Source of the DNA: BOG-1155 sp050012495
GTDB taxonomy: Bacteria > Desulfobacterota > Syntrophorhabdia > Syntrophorhabdales > WCHB1-27
DNA: 64,000 nt
Reading direction: 5' to 3'
Assembly: GCA_050012495.1 (NCBI GenBank)
Contig: JBEKHB010000003.1
Location: 43,235 to 107,234, forward strand
The position numbers and the translations under genes are program-made. Shown here piece by piece: positions 16,927 to 26,048 of the stretch. The notes under the pieces were generated by a model that saw nothing but the letters and a program-made list of their open reading frames with translations, ran no database searches and was not told the DNA's origin. The first letter of the stretch is position 1; the number at the start of each line of letters is the position of its first letter.

Positions 16927-18282
16927 ATGGACAAGATCCGGGTATTGATCGTCGATGATGAGGTTCAGCTTACCCAGGCATTTAAGAAGAAACTGGAGCG
17001 GGAAGGGTTCGCTGTCTGTACGGTTCCTTCAGCCAAGGACGTTTTTCCCCTGCTGAAGAAGCAGACGTTCGATGTGGGTGTCCTCGACATCAAGCTTCCT
17101 GACATGGACGGGATCGACCTGTTGAGCAGGCTGAAAGAAACGGAGCCTAATTTCGAGATCGTGATGCTGACCGGCCATGCCTCCGTCGACACGGCAATCA
17201 AATCGATGAAACTCGGGGCATACGACTATCTGATCAAACCCTGTAAAATTTCCGAGCTAGGCAATGTCATTCTTAAAGCGTATGAAAAAAAATCGCTGAA
17301 AGAGAAGAATATCCTTCTTGAGAAGCAGCTGCAACGCGCAGAGTTCCAGAACAAGTTCGTGGGTGAGAGCAGGCGTATAAAAGAGCTGAAAAGTCTTATT
17401 TCTCTGGTAAGCGCATCGGATGTGCCGATTTTGATCACCGGGGAAACAGGGACGGGAAAAGAATTGACGGCCCGAGCTGTTCACACGTCTTCTGCTCGCG
17501 CGAAGAACCCGTTCGTCGCCATCAACTCGAGTACCCTCCAGGAGACCATTCTTGAAAGCGAGTTGTTCGGCTACAAGAGAGGGGCATTTACCGGCGCCCA
17601 CGGAGATAAGATGGGTCTTTTGGAAATAGCCAACAAGGGTACTTTTTTTGTGGACGAAGTGGGCGACATGAGTCTTCCGATACAGGCGAAGCTGTTAAGA
17701 GTCCTTGAAACAGGCGTTTTCATGAAATTAGGTGATGTTCGGGAGAAGAGAGTCAATGTCCGCTTCATATTTGCTACCAACAAGAGACTTGACGAAGAGG
17801 TGGGGAGCAACAGATTCCGCAAAGATTTGTTATACAGGATCAATGCCTTTATAGTGGCCGTTCCGCCGCTTCGCGACCGGAAAGAGGACATACCTCTGCT
17901 GGCCGATTATTTCATCACCAAATTGAGTAAAGACAGTAAGCGAAAGGCGATTTCCAGTGAAGCCGCAAAGCTTCTTCTGGAGTATGAATGGCCGGGTAAT
18001 GTGAGAGAATTGGCGAATGTAGTTGAGAGGGCCATGCTTCTTTCTTCAGCCAGGGATGAGATTGTCGCGGATGATTTTCCTCTCAGCCTTCGGACCGGTT
18101 CAACCGATCACCATTCGTCGCGCAAGTCCATGCTGCAGGAAGACGATTTCAGACTTGACACCATAGTGAGAAGCCACATAGAAAAAGTGCTGCGCTATAC
18201 CGGGGAAAACAAGAGTAAAGCCGCCCGTTTGCTGGGGATCAGCAGGAAAAAATTCTACCAGAAGCTGGACGGCGGTTCCTGA
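16927..18282 (+). CDS. NtrC-family sigma-54 response regulator
   Basis: This 451-residue protein has a receiver (IRVLIVDDE, phosphoacceptor in VGVLDIKLPDMDGI, LIKPCK), an AAA+ domain (GETGTGKE Walker A, GAFTGA sigma-54 contact loop, FFVDEVGDMSLPIQAKLLR Walker B region, WPGNVRELANVV) and a Fis-type HTH (NKSKAARLLGISRKKFYQKL). Phosphorylation by the adjacent kinase should drive open-complex formation at sigma-54 promoters. The only clear sigma-54 promoter I see nearby is the one ahead of the TRAP transporter 1.8 kb downstream, a likely target. ATG 16927 has AAGGGG eight bases ahead. Confidence 0.93.
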   Translation: MDKIRVLIVDDEVQLTQAFKKKLEREGFAVCTVPSAKDVFPLLKKQTFDVGVLDIKLPDMDGIDLLSRLKETEPNFEIVMLTGHASVDTAIKSMKLGAYDYLIKPCKISELGNVILKAYEKKSLKEKNILLEKQLQRAEFQNKFVGESRRIKELKSLISLVSASDVPILITGETGTGKELTARAVHTSSARAKNPFVAINSSTLQETILESELFGYKRGAFTGAHGDKMGLLEIANKGTFFVDEVGDMSLPIQAKLLRVLETGVFMKLGDVREKRVNVRFIFATNKRLDEEVGSNRFRKDLLYRINAFIVAVPPLRDRKEDIPLLADYFITKLSKDSKRKAISSEAAKLLLEYEWPGNVRELANVVERAMLLSSARDEIVADDFPLSLRTGSTDHHSSRKSMLQEDDFRLDTIVRSHIEKVLRYTGENKSKAARLLGISRKKFYQKLDGGS

Positions 18283-18306
18283 TTCTGCGTTGCCCGCCCC
18301 TTTTAT

Positions 18307-19833
18307 TTAAAATATCCGGTCTTTTCCCGTGGTGATCCATTCCGGGAACCAACGGTAGTATTCCGGCGGGTGGGCCCGGTCAAGACCGTCGTAGGTCGCC
18401 TTGGCCAGTTCGATACCGTTTCCTTTCCGGTAGAGCTTTACAAGGCCTTTTTTTTCAAGAGAGGTCAGAAGGTCGTCGAGGGTCGCGTCATCCGTTTCGA
18501 ACCGTTCGATTATATCCTCGCGGCTCATGAAAATACCCGGATTCACACGGTAGTCGTCCGCCAGCAATCCGAGGAGCTTCTCTTCGGTGAGGTCCGTCTC
18601 TTTCAACTCCTGACCGGCAACCGGCACCGGTATACCGAGGACGGGGTGGATGCGGCGCGGTTCCATCCGTAAATCTTTCGCCATCTTGCGCACACCTGAT
18701 CTGAAGATGACGAGCCGGCACGCCTCCATGGTCCCGCCACCCATATTTTCCACCTTTGCCTGGCTCATTATCTCGACAAGGGGATAGAACGTCGTTACCG
18801 CATCCCCGCCTATGACCTGCATCGCGTCAAGGGCTGCCTGGACGGCCGCTTCGCAGCAAAAGACCTTCGATACGTTTGATTCTACCGTGATGTCGGCCCC
18901 GAGGTCCCATAGATAGGCGGTATTATAGGTGGCGAGGCGCGCCATGTTTTTCTTGATGATGAGGTTGGCTATCTTGAACTGGTTTTCGGGGATATCGATG
19001 GTGGGACGGCCGAACTGGACCCTCCGCCGGGTGTGCGGGACGACGTTCCTGAGAAGCTCGCCTATCCAGCCGGAGACCACCGCGCTGATGAGCGTTCTCT
19101 CGAAGTTGAGTCCCACGGTCATGACCCGCCATCCGTCCCCCTCCTCACCGATCCGGTTTGCAGCGGGAACAGGAACATTATGAAAATCGAGTACGCCGTT
19201 CTGTATGTTGTTGAAGCCCATTACCTCATTGATTTTTTCCACGGTAAAGCCCGGGGCGCCCTTCTCCACGACGAATGCCGTCAGGTGGCGATAGTGCCGG
19301 ATATCGTCGGCGTTGCTGCTGGTTCGCGCATAAACCATGTACCTGCTTGCCACACCGGCCGAAACAATGAAGCGCTTCTTACCGCTCAACAGATAGGTAT
19401 CTCCTTCCCGCTTTGCGGTCGTCTCTATAGACGCCGCGTCGGTGCCGGCGAAAGGTTCCGTGATCACGATGGCGCCGATCTCCCCCTTTACAACGCGGGG
19501 AAGGAAGCGCAGTTTCTGCTCCTCTGAGCCGTGCTCGATGAGCTGCCTCAAACCCCCGAGCATGTTTCCCACGAAGACCCTGCTCACCCCAGGCATCCGG
19601 CCCATCGCTTCTGCCGCAATGCACGCCCCGGTCGCGCCCAGTCCGAGGCCGCCGTACTCCTTCGGGATTGCGGCCCCCGTGAACCCCTTTTCTCCGATCC
19701 GCGCAAAGATATCGAAGGGAAATTCTCTGGTCCATCGCGTCTCTACGTCTCTGGGCCAGACCTCCTCGGCGAATGCGCTCACATCATCCGCGAACCTCTT
19801 CTGCTCTTCCGTCCACCAAGGATAAGATTCCAT
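18307..19833 (-). CDS. Acyl-CoA dehydrogenase-like protein, catalytic Glu absent, C-terminal extension
   Basis: Residues about 1-380 are an acyl-CoA dehydrogenase fold: IPKEYGGLGLG, VITEPFAGTDAAS, the middle beta domain, and RRVQFGRPTIDIPENQFKIA. The usual C-terminal YEGT that carries the catalytic base is replaced by GGGT (about residues 365-368 in ENMGGGTMEACRLVIF). A 125-residue tail follows with a winged-helix-like stretch (MSREDIIERFETDDATLDDL, LTSLEKKGLVKLY). The protein may use another base, act on an unusual acyl-CoA, or be regulatory. It is convergent with the response regulator and divergent from the TRAP operon. Confidence 0.85.
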   Translation of the reverse strand: MESYPWWTEEQKRFADDVSAFAEEVWPRDVETRWTREFPFDIFARIGEKGFTGAAIPKEYGGLGLGATGACIAAEAMGRMPGVSRVFVGNMLGGLRQLIEHGSEEQKLRFLPRVVKGEIGAIVITEPFAGTDAASIETTAKREGDTYLLSGKKRFIVSAGVASRYMVYARTSSNADDIRHYRHLTAFVVEKGAPGFTVEKINEVMGFNNIQNGVLDFHNVPVPAANRIGEEGDGWRVMTVGLNFERTLISAVVSGWIGELLRNVVPHTRRRVQFGRPTIDIPENQFKIANLIIKKNMARLATYNTAYLWDLGADITVESNVSKVFCCEAAVQAALDAMQVIGGDAVTTFYPLVEIMSQAKVENMGGGTMEACRLVIFRSGVRKMAKDLRMEPRRIHPVLGIPVPVAGQELKETDLTEEKLLGLLADDYRVNPGIFMSREDIIERFETDDATLDDLLTSLEKKGLVKLYRKGNGIELAKATYDGLDRAHPPEYYRWFPEWITTGKDRIF

Positions 19834-19876
19834 GGCTCAACCTCCTTCGACAATTTTTTCTGTGCTCATCCCCTCG

Positions 19877-19945
19877 TCATCCCATCAGCGCGTGCGGCAG
19901 AAAAAGGGCGATCTGAGGGAAGACGAAGAGAAGGACAATGATGGG
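19877..19945 (-). pseudogene. 3' remnant of a TRAP dctM gene
   Basis: The last 22 codons before a stop at 19877 read PIIVLLFVFPQIALFLPHAL-MG. The intact DctM in this window ends VVVILAFVFPQIVLLLPNAL-MP, so this is the carboxy-terminal tip of a second dctM in inverse orientation. Nothing upstream in the same frame resembles the family. It marks a deletion or inversion of an ancestral transporter gene. Confidence 0.6.
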
Positions 19946-19983
19946 GAATGTATGTATCGGTCCGTCCAAATGCAAGTAGTGGC

Positions 19984-20015
19984 GCCAAAAGGGACACCTG
20001 TCGCCTTTTGGCACA
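19984..20015 (+). promoter_or_regulatory. Dyad upstream activating site of the TRAP operon
   Basis: GCCAAAAGG (19984-19992) and CCTTTTGGC (20004-20012) are a perfect 9-bp dyad. The overlapping TGT at 19999-20001 and ACA at 20013-20015 make a TGT-N11-ACA pattern. It lies about 80 bp before the sigma-54 promoter, the usual place for an NtrC-family enhancer. Confidence 0.55.
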
Positions 20016-20089
20016 GACAGAGTAATCGGGAATTCAACGGACCCGCATGAGAAGTCGGCGCGTGCTTTGACTTTCGGGAACGAGCTGGC

Positions 20090-20105
20090 TGGCATCCGAT
20101 TTGCA
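20090..20105 (+). promoter_or_regulatory. Sigma-54 promoter of the TRAP operon
   Basis: TGGCATCCGATTTGCA holds the invariant -24 GG (20091-20092) and -12 GC (20103-20104) exactly 10 bp apart and fits TGGCAC-N5-TTGCA. The dctP start is about 95 bp downstream. Confidence 0.65.
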
Positions 20106-20199
20106 AATAGGGAAACACAAAATTGATAGGGAAATTTTGCAGGGGAATTTTTATGCCGGGTGGACAAGGGCATAACAGATCGTAAAAAAGGGGGGGGTT

Positions 20200-21228
20200 A
20201 TGAAAGGATCGACTATTGTCGGGATTCTTGCCGCAGTTGTTTTTTGTTTCTTGCTGAATGTCTCGACCCAGGTTTATGCCGCAGAAAAGGTGATAACAAT
20301 CAAGGTGGCAAACTGGTTTCCTATCACCCATAAGCAGAGTATTCTTCTCGATGAGTGGGGGAAGGAGCTGGAGAAGAGGGCCGCCGGCAAGGTAAAGGTC
20401 AACTACTACCCCGGGGGCACGCTGGTGCCCGCGTCCCAGGCCTACGACGCCGTGACCAAGGGCATATCCGACGTGGGTAACCACGTCCTCGGCTATACCC
20501 CGGGAAGGTTCCCCTTGACCGAGGTGATCGACCTGCCTCACGGGTATCCGAACAACACGGTGGCCACCCACCTGTCAAACGCGTTTTACGCCAAGTTCAA
20601 GCCAAAAGAATTCGATCAGGTGAAGATCCTCTGGTTCCATTCACAGGGCCCGGGAATCGTCCATACGAAGTCGGTGCCCATCACGAAGCTGGAAGACCTG
20701 AAGGGGCTCAAGATGAGGACTTACGGCTCCAACGCAAAACTGATGGCGCTCCTCGGCGGCGTGCCTGTGGCAATGACCATGAGCGACGTCTACGATGCCC
20801 TGTCGAGAGGGGTGGCGGATGGGCTCATGAGTTCCTACGAGTCGCTGGAAGGCTTCAGAACCGGCGAGCAGATAAAGTATACGACGGAGAACTTCGGCAC
20901 TTCCTATACGGCTTGTTTCGTTGTGGCGATGAACAAGGACAAATGGAATTCCCTTCCGCCGGACGTCCAGAAGGTGATAGATCAGATGATCCCGGAGTAC
21001 ATCGAGAAGTACGCCGCCATGTGGGATGAAATCGAGAAGAGCGGCAAGAATTACATGCTGAAGCGAGGCGATAAGATCACCTCCCTTTCAAAGGCTGAAG
21101 AGGCCAGGTGGGTCCAAAAGGCACAGCCCCTCTTCGACGATTATGTCAAGAGAATGAAGGAGAAGGGCCTGCCGGGCGATGAGGCCCTGAAGTTCGTCCG
21201 TGATTACCTGAAACCTTATAAGAAGTAA
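20200..21228 (+). CDS. dctP: TRAP transporter solute-binding protein (DctP)
   Basis: This 342-residue periplasmic protein has a signal peptide ending ...STQVYA. It shows the DctP pattern: IKVANWFPITHKQSILLDEW, KVKVNYYPGGTLVPASQAYD, LEDLKGLKMRTYG and MSDVYDALSRGVADG. The conserved Arg of KMRTYG normally binds the carboxylate of the ligand, so an organic acid is the expected substrate; which one is unknown. It is first of the dctPQM operon, behind a sigma-54 promoter, with acyl-CoA genes downstream, so it probably brings in the acid that the ligase and dehydrogenase process. Confidence 0.92.
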   Translation: MKGSTIVGILAAVVFCFLLNVSTQVYAAEKVITIKVANWFPITHKQSILLDEWGKELEKRAAGKVKVNYYPGGTLVPASQAYDAVTKGISDVGNHVLGYTPGRFPLTEVIDLPHGYPNNTVATHLSNAFYAKFKPKEFDQVKILWFHSQGPGIVHTKSVPITKLEDLKGLKMRTYGSNAKLMALLGGVPVAMTMSDVYDALSRGVADGLMSSYESLEGFRTGEQIKYTTENFGTSYTACFVVAMNKDKWNSLPPDVQKVIDQMIPEYIEKYAAMWDEIEKSGKNYMLKRGDKITSLSKAEEARWVQKAQPLFDDYVKRMKEKGLPGDEALKFVRDYLKPYKK

Positions 21229-21251
21229 GTGGGCCATCAGGAGGTAAGGGA

Positions 21252-21737
21252 ATGCAAGGGCTACACAGAACAATCCTCAGAGTGGCCACGGTAATGGATG
21301 TCCTCGGGGGCGTAGTGCTCACTTTGATGATGCTCGTCACAGTCGTGGACGTCATCCTGCGCTTCTTCGGAAAGCCGATCACCGGCACCTATGAGCTCGT
21401 TTTCCTCGGAGGGGCCGTGGTGGTAGGATGTGCAATCCCCATGACTTCCTGGGAAGGCGCTCATGTGAACGTCGATTTGCTCCTGGAAAAGTTGTCGGGA
21501 AGAACCCGGAAGGCGACCCTGGTCTTCAACAGACTATGCGGCATAGCCTTCTTTTTCCTCCTCGGCTGGAACCTCTTCGCCCAGGGGGTCGATCTCTACG
21601 ACAAGCACGAGGTTTCCCTTACCCTCCACGTACCCTACTATCCCGTGGCGTATATTCTGGGCATCTGCGCCTTCGTCGAGTGTCTCGTGCTCCTGTCCGG
21701 CCTTATCACGACCATCCAGGAGGTGGGCCATGAGTGA
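21252..21737 (+). CDS. dctQ: TRAP transporter small membrane subunit (DctQ)
   Basis: A 161-residue protein with four hydrophobic segments, including VVLTLMMLVTVVDVILRFFG, the typical first-helix signature, and VVGCAIPMTSWEGAHVNVDL. It pairs with DctM in the inner membrane. It starts 23 bp after dctP and overlaps dctM by 8 bp, showing translational coupling. Confidence 0.9.
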   Translation: MQGLHRTILRVATVMDVLGGVVLTLMMLVTVVDVILRFFGKPITGTYELVFLGGAVVVGCAIPMTSWEGAHVNVDLLLEKLSGRTRKATLVFNRLCGIAFFFLLGWNLFAQGVDLYDKHEVSLTLHVPYYPVAYILGICAFVECLVLLSGLITTIQEVGHE

Positions 21738-23031
21738 GGCCGCGATAGGATCTATTTTCCTTTTGATGCTGCTGGGTTTTTTTATGACCGGCATCGAGCT
21801 TGCTTTCGCTATGGGCATTATCGGCGTGGCGGGATTTGCGTACCTGGTCAATGTGAAGGCCGCCATGGGCCTTATGGCGAACGATTTTTTCGATGCCCTC
21901 GCCTCGTACGGATTGACGGTCATCCCGCTCTTTATCCTCATGGGCCAGATCGCATTCAACGCGGGCATCGCGAAGCGGCTCTATGACTGTGCCCACAAGT
22001 TCCTCGGACACATTCCGGGAGGCTTGGCCATAGCCACGGTTGCCGGGGCAACTGCTTTCAAGGCCATATGCGGCTCGGTTGCCGCCACGGCGGCCACCTT
22101 CGCGAGTGTCGCCGTCCCTGAGATGACAAAATATGGGTATTCAAAGAAGCTGTCCACCGGGATCGTTGCCACCGTCGGCACCCTGGGCGTGCTCATACCC
22201 CCCAGCGTGGTGCTCATCATTTTCGGCATCATCACCCAGCTCTCCATAGGCAGGCTCTTCCTGGCGGGCCTTATCCCGGGGCTCCTCATCGCTTTCTTCT
22301 TCGTGGTGGTCATTCTCGGGTGGTGCAGGATAAATCCGGAACTCGCCCCCAGGAGCGAAAAATTCCCGTGGAACGAGCGGTGGAAGACGCTTCCCGAGGT
22401 CGTGTGGCCCATCGTGATCTTCTTTGTGATCATCATCGGTCTTATGAAGGGGGTCTTCACCCCCACGGAAGCAGGCAGCATAGGCGCCTTCACAGTGCTC
22501 CTTCTGTGCTTCTTCAAGAGAAACATCGACTTTCGCGGTTACGTGAAGTCCGTGAGGGAAGCCCTGAGAACGGCCTGTATGGTATTATTGTTGATTGCCA
22601 CCTCGAACATGCTCGGCCACTTTATCGCAGTGACGAACATGCCGAACGCTCTCGGTGAATGGGTGCTGGGTCTCAAGATACCGGCGGTGCTCATCATGAT
22701 CCTGATCTTCCTCATCTATCTTCTGGGAGGGTCGTTCATCGACGACCTTGCCTTCATGATCCTCGCCACGCCGATCTTTTTCCCCATCATGACGAAACTG
22801 GGGTACGACCCGCTTTTGGTCGGGATCCTGGTGGCTCTCACCATATGTATCGGCTCCGTCATTCCTCCTGTTGCCATCTGCGTCTTCGTGGTGAAAAACA
22901 TCACGAAGGTACCTATGGGCGTGATCTATAGCGGGGTATACCCCTTCCTGATCTCCCTCGTTGTCGTGGTGATCCTCGCTTTCGTGTTTCCCCAGATCGT
23001 GCTGCTTCTACCAAATGCGCTTATGCCATGA
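21730..23031 (+). CDS. dctM: TRAP transporter large membrane subunit (DctM)
   Basis: The 433-residue channel subunit has about twelve hydrophobic helices and family motifs IPLFILMGQIAFNAGI, AGATAFKAICGSVAATAAT, VGTLGVLIPPSVVLIIFG, FTPTEAGSIGAF and LLGGSFIDDLAFMILATPI. It drives sodium-coupled uptake of the acid delivered by DctP. It ends FVFPQIVLLLPNALMP, the sequence echoed by the remnant at 19877-19945. Confidence 0.93.
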   Translation: MSEAAIGSIFLLMLLGFFMTGIELAFAMGIIGVAGFAYLVNVKAAMGLMANDFFDALASYGLTVIPLFILMGQIAFNAGIAKRLYDCAHKFLGHIPGGLAIATVAGATAFKAICGSVAATAATFASVAVPEMTKYGYSKKLSTGIVATVGTLGVLIPPSVVLIIFGIITQLSIGRLFLAGLIPGLLIAFFFVVVILGWCRINPELAPRSEKFPWNERWKTLPEVVWPIVIFFVIIIGLMKGVFTPTEAGSIGAFTVLLLCFFKRNIDFRGYVKSVREALRTACMVLLLIATSNMLGHFIAVTNMPNALGEWVLGLKIPAVLIMILIFLIYLLGGSFIDDLAFMILATPIFFPIMTKLGYDPLLVGILVALTICIGSVIPPVAICVFVVKNITKVPMGVIYSGVYPFLISLVVVVILAFVFPQIVLLLPNALMP

Positions 23032-23147
23032 GGGATAATGCATATGACTCCTGTGTGACAGGCTCGTACGCCGGTTCCAGCCACCGCCTGACACCCGGTG
23101 CGTGAGGGCATGGATATATAGAGAAGACGAGCGGGAGGAGGGATGAA

Positions 23148-24692
23148 ATGACCATCGGTGATCTGCTTACAAGAAACGCGAATAAATTCCCGGAAAAAAT
23201 GGCGGTGGTCTTCGAAGACCGTTCCATGACATTCCGCGCGTTGAACGACCGGGTAAACAGGTTGGCCCATGCTCTGGTCGATCGGGGGTTGGAAAAGGGC
23301 GACAGGGTAGGAGTTCTTGTCCATAATTGTCACCAGTTTATAGAACTGTACTTCGCTGCAGCGAAGGCCGGCGGTATCTTCTGCCCCTACAACAACCACG
23401 TGAAACCGTGGGAACTGAAGGATATTGTCGAATACTCGAGCCCTAAATTCCTTTTTGTGGACAGCGATTTCGCCCACGTGATAAGCGAGCTCCGGCCTCA
23501 ACTCGTCTCGACGGACACATATATATCGCTGAGTGAGCCGGACCACCCGTTTATGGAAGACTATGAAACGGTTATCGCCGGGGGACGAAGTGGAGAGCCG
23601 GCGGTCAAGGTGGTTGAAGACGATGTACTGAGTATCTTCTTTACCGCGGGCACAACGGGAAAGCCGAAGGGGGCGATGAGGACACACAGGCACCTGATGT
23701 CCGACGCCACCGCGTCTGTGATCGATTTGAGGGTCGAATACGACGAACGGGTCTTGATAACCTTTCCCATGTACCACATTGCTTGCGAGGACAACATTGT
23801 GCGCCATTCGTTCTTGCCTAACACCATCTATATAAAGCGGGAAGGCGGGTTCAACCCCGAGCAGATTCTTGACTACATTTCAAAGGAGCGGATATCGTGG
23901 TGCCAGTTTGTTCCCACCATGATTCATAGCCTGCTTCAGTCGCCGAACGTCGATAAGTACGACCTGAGCAGCTTGCGGTTGATCCTCTATGCAGGGTCAT
24001 CCATGCCTGTCGAGCTGCTAAAGAAGGCGCTGGCGGTCTTTCCATGCGGTTTCGCCCAGATGTATGGACAGACTGAGAGCGGTCCCTTCACTACCGTGCT
24101 GAAACCTGAGGATCACGTCCTCGATGGAACGGAGAAGAGTCTTGCAAGACTCGCTTCATCTGGAAGACCCGCCGTCAACTATGAAATAAGGATCGTGGAC
24201 GAGCATGATAATGATGTCCCGACCGGTGCTGTGGGTGAGATCATAGGGCGAAGTGAGGCCATGATGGTGGGGTATTGGCAGATGCCCGAAGAGACGCAAA
24301 AGAAGCTCGTGAATGGCTGGCTGCACACCGGTGATCTGGGAAGATTTGATGAAGACGGGTACATGTACGTAGTGGAAAGAAAGAACGACATGATTATTTC
24401 CGGAGGCGTGAACGTCTACCCCCGTGAGATTGAAGAAGTCCTCTACAGGCATCCTGCTGTTTCAGAGGCGTCGGTGATAGGATTACCCGACGAGCACTGG
24501 GGAGAGGTAGTGAAAGCAGTTATCGTTCTGAACGAGGGCGTTCAGGTTTCAGAGGCGGAGATAATTGAATTCTGCGGCAAAAACCTGGCCGGCTTCAAGA
24601 AGCCGAAGACAGTTGATTTCTGGAAAGCGCTGCCGAAGAGCCCACAAGGAAAGATACTCAAAAAAGAGATTCGCACATACTACGAGCGATAA
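23148..24692 (+). CDS. AMP-forming acyl-CoA ligase
   Basis: A 514-residue ANL-family enzyme that would activate a carboxylic acid to its CoA thioester with ATP. Motifs are FFTAGTTGKPKGAMRTHRHL (P-loop), AQMYGQTESGP (A5), LHTGDLGRFDEDGYMYVVER (A7/A8), GVNVYPREIEEVL (hinge) and PKSPQGKILKKEIR with the catalytic Lys. The substrate cannot be read from sequence. It follows the TRAP operon by 116 bp and is followed by an acyl-CoA dehydrogenase, which suggests uptake, activation, oxidation in sequence. Confidence 0.92.
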   Translation: MTIGDLLTRNANKFPEKMAVVFEDRSMTFRALNDRVNRLAHALVDRGLEKGDRVGVLVHNCHQFIELYFAAAKAGGIFCPYNNHVKPWELKDIVEYSSPKFLFVDSDFAHVISELRPQLVSTDTYISLSEPDHPFMEDYETVIAGGRSGEPAVKVVEDDVLSIFFTAGTTGKPKGAMRTHRHLMSDATASVIDLRVEYDERVLITFPMYHIACEDNIVRHSFLPNTIYIKREGGFNPEQILDYISKERISWCQFVPTMIHSLLQSPNVDKYDLSSLRLILYAGSSMPVELLKKALAVFPCGFAQMYGQTESGPFTTVLKPEDHVLDGTEKSLARLASSGRPAVNYEIRIVDEHDNDVPTGAVGEIIGRSEAMMVGYWQMPEETQKKLVNGWLHTGDLGRFDEDGYMYVVERKNDMIISGGVNVYPREIEEVLYRHPAVSEASVIGLPDEHWGEVVKAVIVLNEGVQVSEAEIIEFCGKNLAGFKKPKTVDFWKALPKSPQGKILKKEIRTYYER

Positions 24693-24776
24693 TCGCAAGG
24701 AATGTCAAGAGTCGCGAAGAGGATGACGGACAAGATCATGGCGGACTAAAAACGGCATTTTCCATGGAGGAGCGGA

Positions 24777-25925
24777 ATGATCGAGTTGACGGCGGAACAG
24801 CAAGATATCAAGCAGGCAGCACGGGAGTTCGCAGAGAAAGAGTTCAAGGATATAGCGCGCGAACTGGACGAGAAGGAACAGTTTGACGACCGGATCTGGA
24901 AGAAGGCGGGGCAGCTTGGGTTCCTGGGAGTTTTTATAGAAGAAAAATACGGAGGGGCGGGACTCGGCCACTTCGAACAGTGTCTGATCATAGAGGAGTT
25001 CGCCCGGGTGGATACGGGGATTGCCCAGTGCATGGTGGCATCCTATTTCGGCACCCAGTTGATAAAGCTGTTCGGCACGGAGGAGCAGAAGCTCACCTAC
25101 CTTCCGCCCGTATGCGCAGGTGAGTGGAGGGCGGGTATGGCATCTACCGAACCCGATGCCGGAAGCGACGTGGCAGCCATTACAACGACCGCCGTAAAGG
25201 ACGGAGACGAGTATGTGATCTCCGGCAACAAGATGTTCATCACCAACGCCAACGTAGGTAATTTCCTCTTGGTACTCTGTGTTACCGATCCGAAAAATCC
25301 TAAGAAACACGACAGGCTCAGCACAATCATCGTGGAAACGGACCGCCCCGGCTATGAGGCGAGCAAGCTCCACGGAAAACTGTCGATCAGATGCTCGGAT
25401 ACGGGAGAGGTGACATTCAAGGACGTGCGGGTACCGAAGAAAAACCTCGTGGGAGTGGAAGGAAAAGGTTTTTATCAGCTCATGCAATTCTTCAACCGGG
25501 CCCGCCTCGACGGCGGAGGCGGCCTTGCCGTAGGCACTGCACAGGGCGCGCTCGAAAAGGCGATAGACCATGTGAAGAAGAGAAAGGCCTTTGGCGGCCC
25601 CCTTGCCGGACTACAGATCGTGCAGGCAAAGATCGCGGAAATGGCCACCCTCCTCGAAGCGGGAAGAAGCCTTCTCTATAGGGCCGCAATGAAGGTCGAT
25701 AGAGGCGAGATCGATCCGGCCCTCATTGCCATGGCGAAGTGGTACACCTGTGAAGTGGCGGTGAAGGTGGCCGACGAAGCAATCCAATTGCATGGGGGGT
25801 ACGGCATCCTGAAGGAGTATGATGTGGAGCACTACTGGAGGGACGCGAAGGTGCTCGAGATCTTCGAGGGCACGAAGGAAGTAGAGAAAGTGCTCATCGG
25901 CAGGCACCTTCTGGGGAAATTCTGA
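24777..25925 (+). CDS. Acyl-CoA dehydrogenase
   Basis: This 382-residue FAD enzyme is complete: EEKYGGAGLGHFEQC, ASTEPDAGSDVAAI, FITNANVGNFLLV, RKAFGGPLAGLQIVQAKIA, QLHGGYGILKEYDVEHYWRD and KVLEIFEGTKEVEKVLIGR, whose EGT Glu is the catalytic base. It would oxidise the acyl-CoA formed by the neighbouring ligase and pass electrons to an electron-transfer flavoprotein, for which EtfBA at 27.3 kb is the obvious partner. ATG 24777 follows GGAG. Confidence 0.93.
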   Translation: MIELTAEQQDIKQAAREFAEKEFKDIARELDEKEQFDDRIWKKAGQLGFLGVFIEEKYGGAGLGHFEQCLIIEEFARVDTGIAQCMVASYFGTQLIKLFGTEEQKLTYLPPVCAGEWRAGMASTEPDAGSDVAAITTTAVKDGDEYVISGNKMFITNANVGNFLLVLCVTDPKNPKKHDRLSTIIVETDRPGYEASKLHGKLSIRCSDTGEVTFKDVRVPKKNLVGVEGKGFYQLMQFFNRARLDGGGGLAVGTAQGALEKAIDHVKKRKAFGGPLAGLQIVQAKIAEMATLLEAGRSLLYRAAMKVDRGEIDPALIAMAKWYTCEVAVKVADEAIQLHGGYGILKEYDVEHYWRDAKVLEIFEGTKEVEKVLIGRHLLGKF

Positions 25926-26011
25926 CACCGGGAGAACCGGACGCGCCTTGAAAAAAGGTATGAGGCGACATGCAGCGCTTTCGTGCTATATCTCGGGAGG
26001 AAATGTTCTTC

Positions 26012-26040
26012 TTGACAATTACACGCCGTGCCGCTACTAT
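26012..26040 (+). promoter_or_regulatory. Promoter of the Hdr-Etf array
   Basis: TTGACA (26012-26017) is followed after 17 bp by TACTAT (26035-26040). The first gene starts at 26204, leaving an untranslated leader of about 155 nt. A perfect dyad lies directly downstream, over the expected transcription start. Confidence 0.6.
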
Positions 26041-26048
26041 ATTATGCG

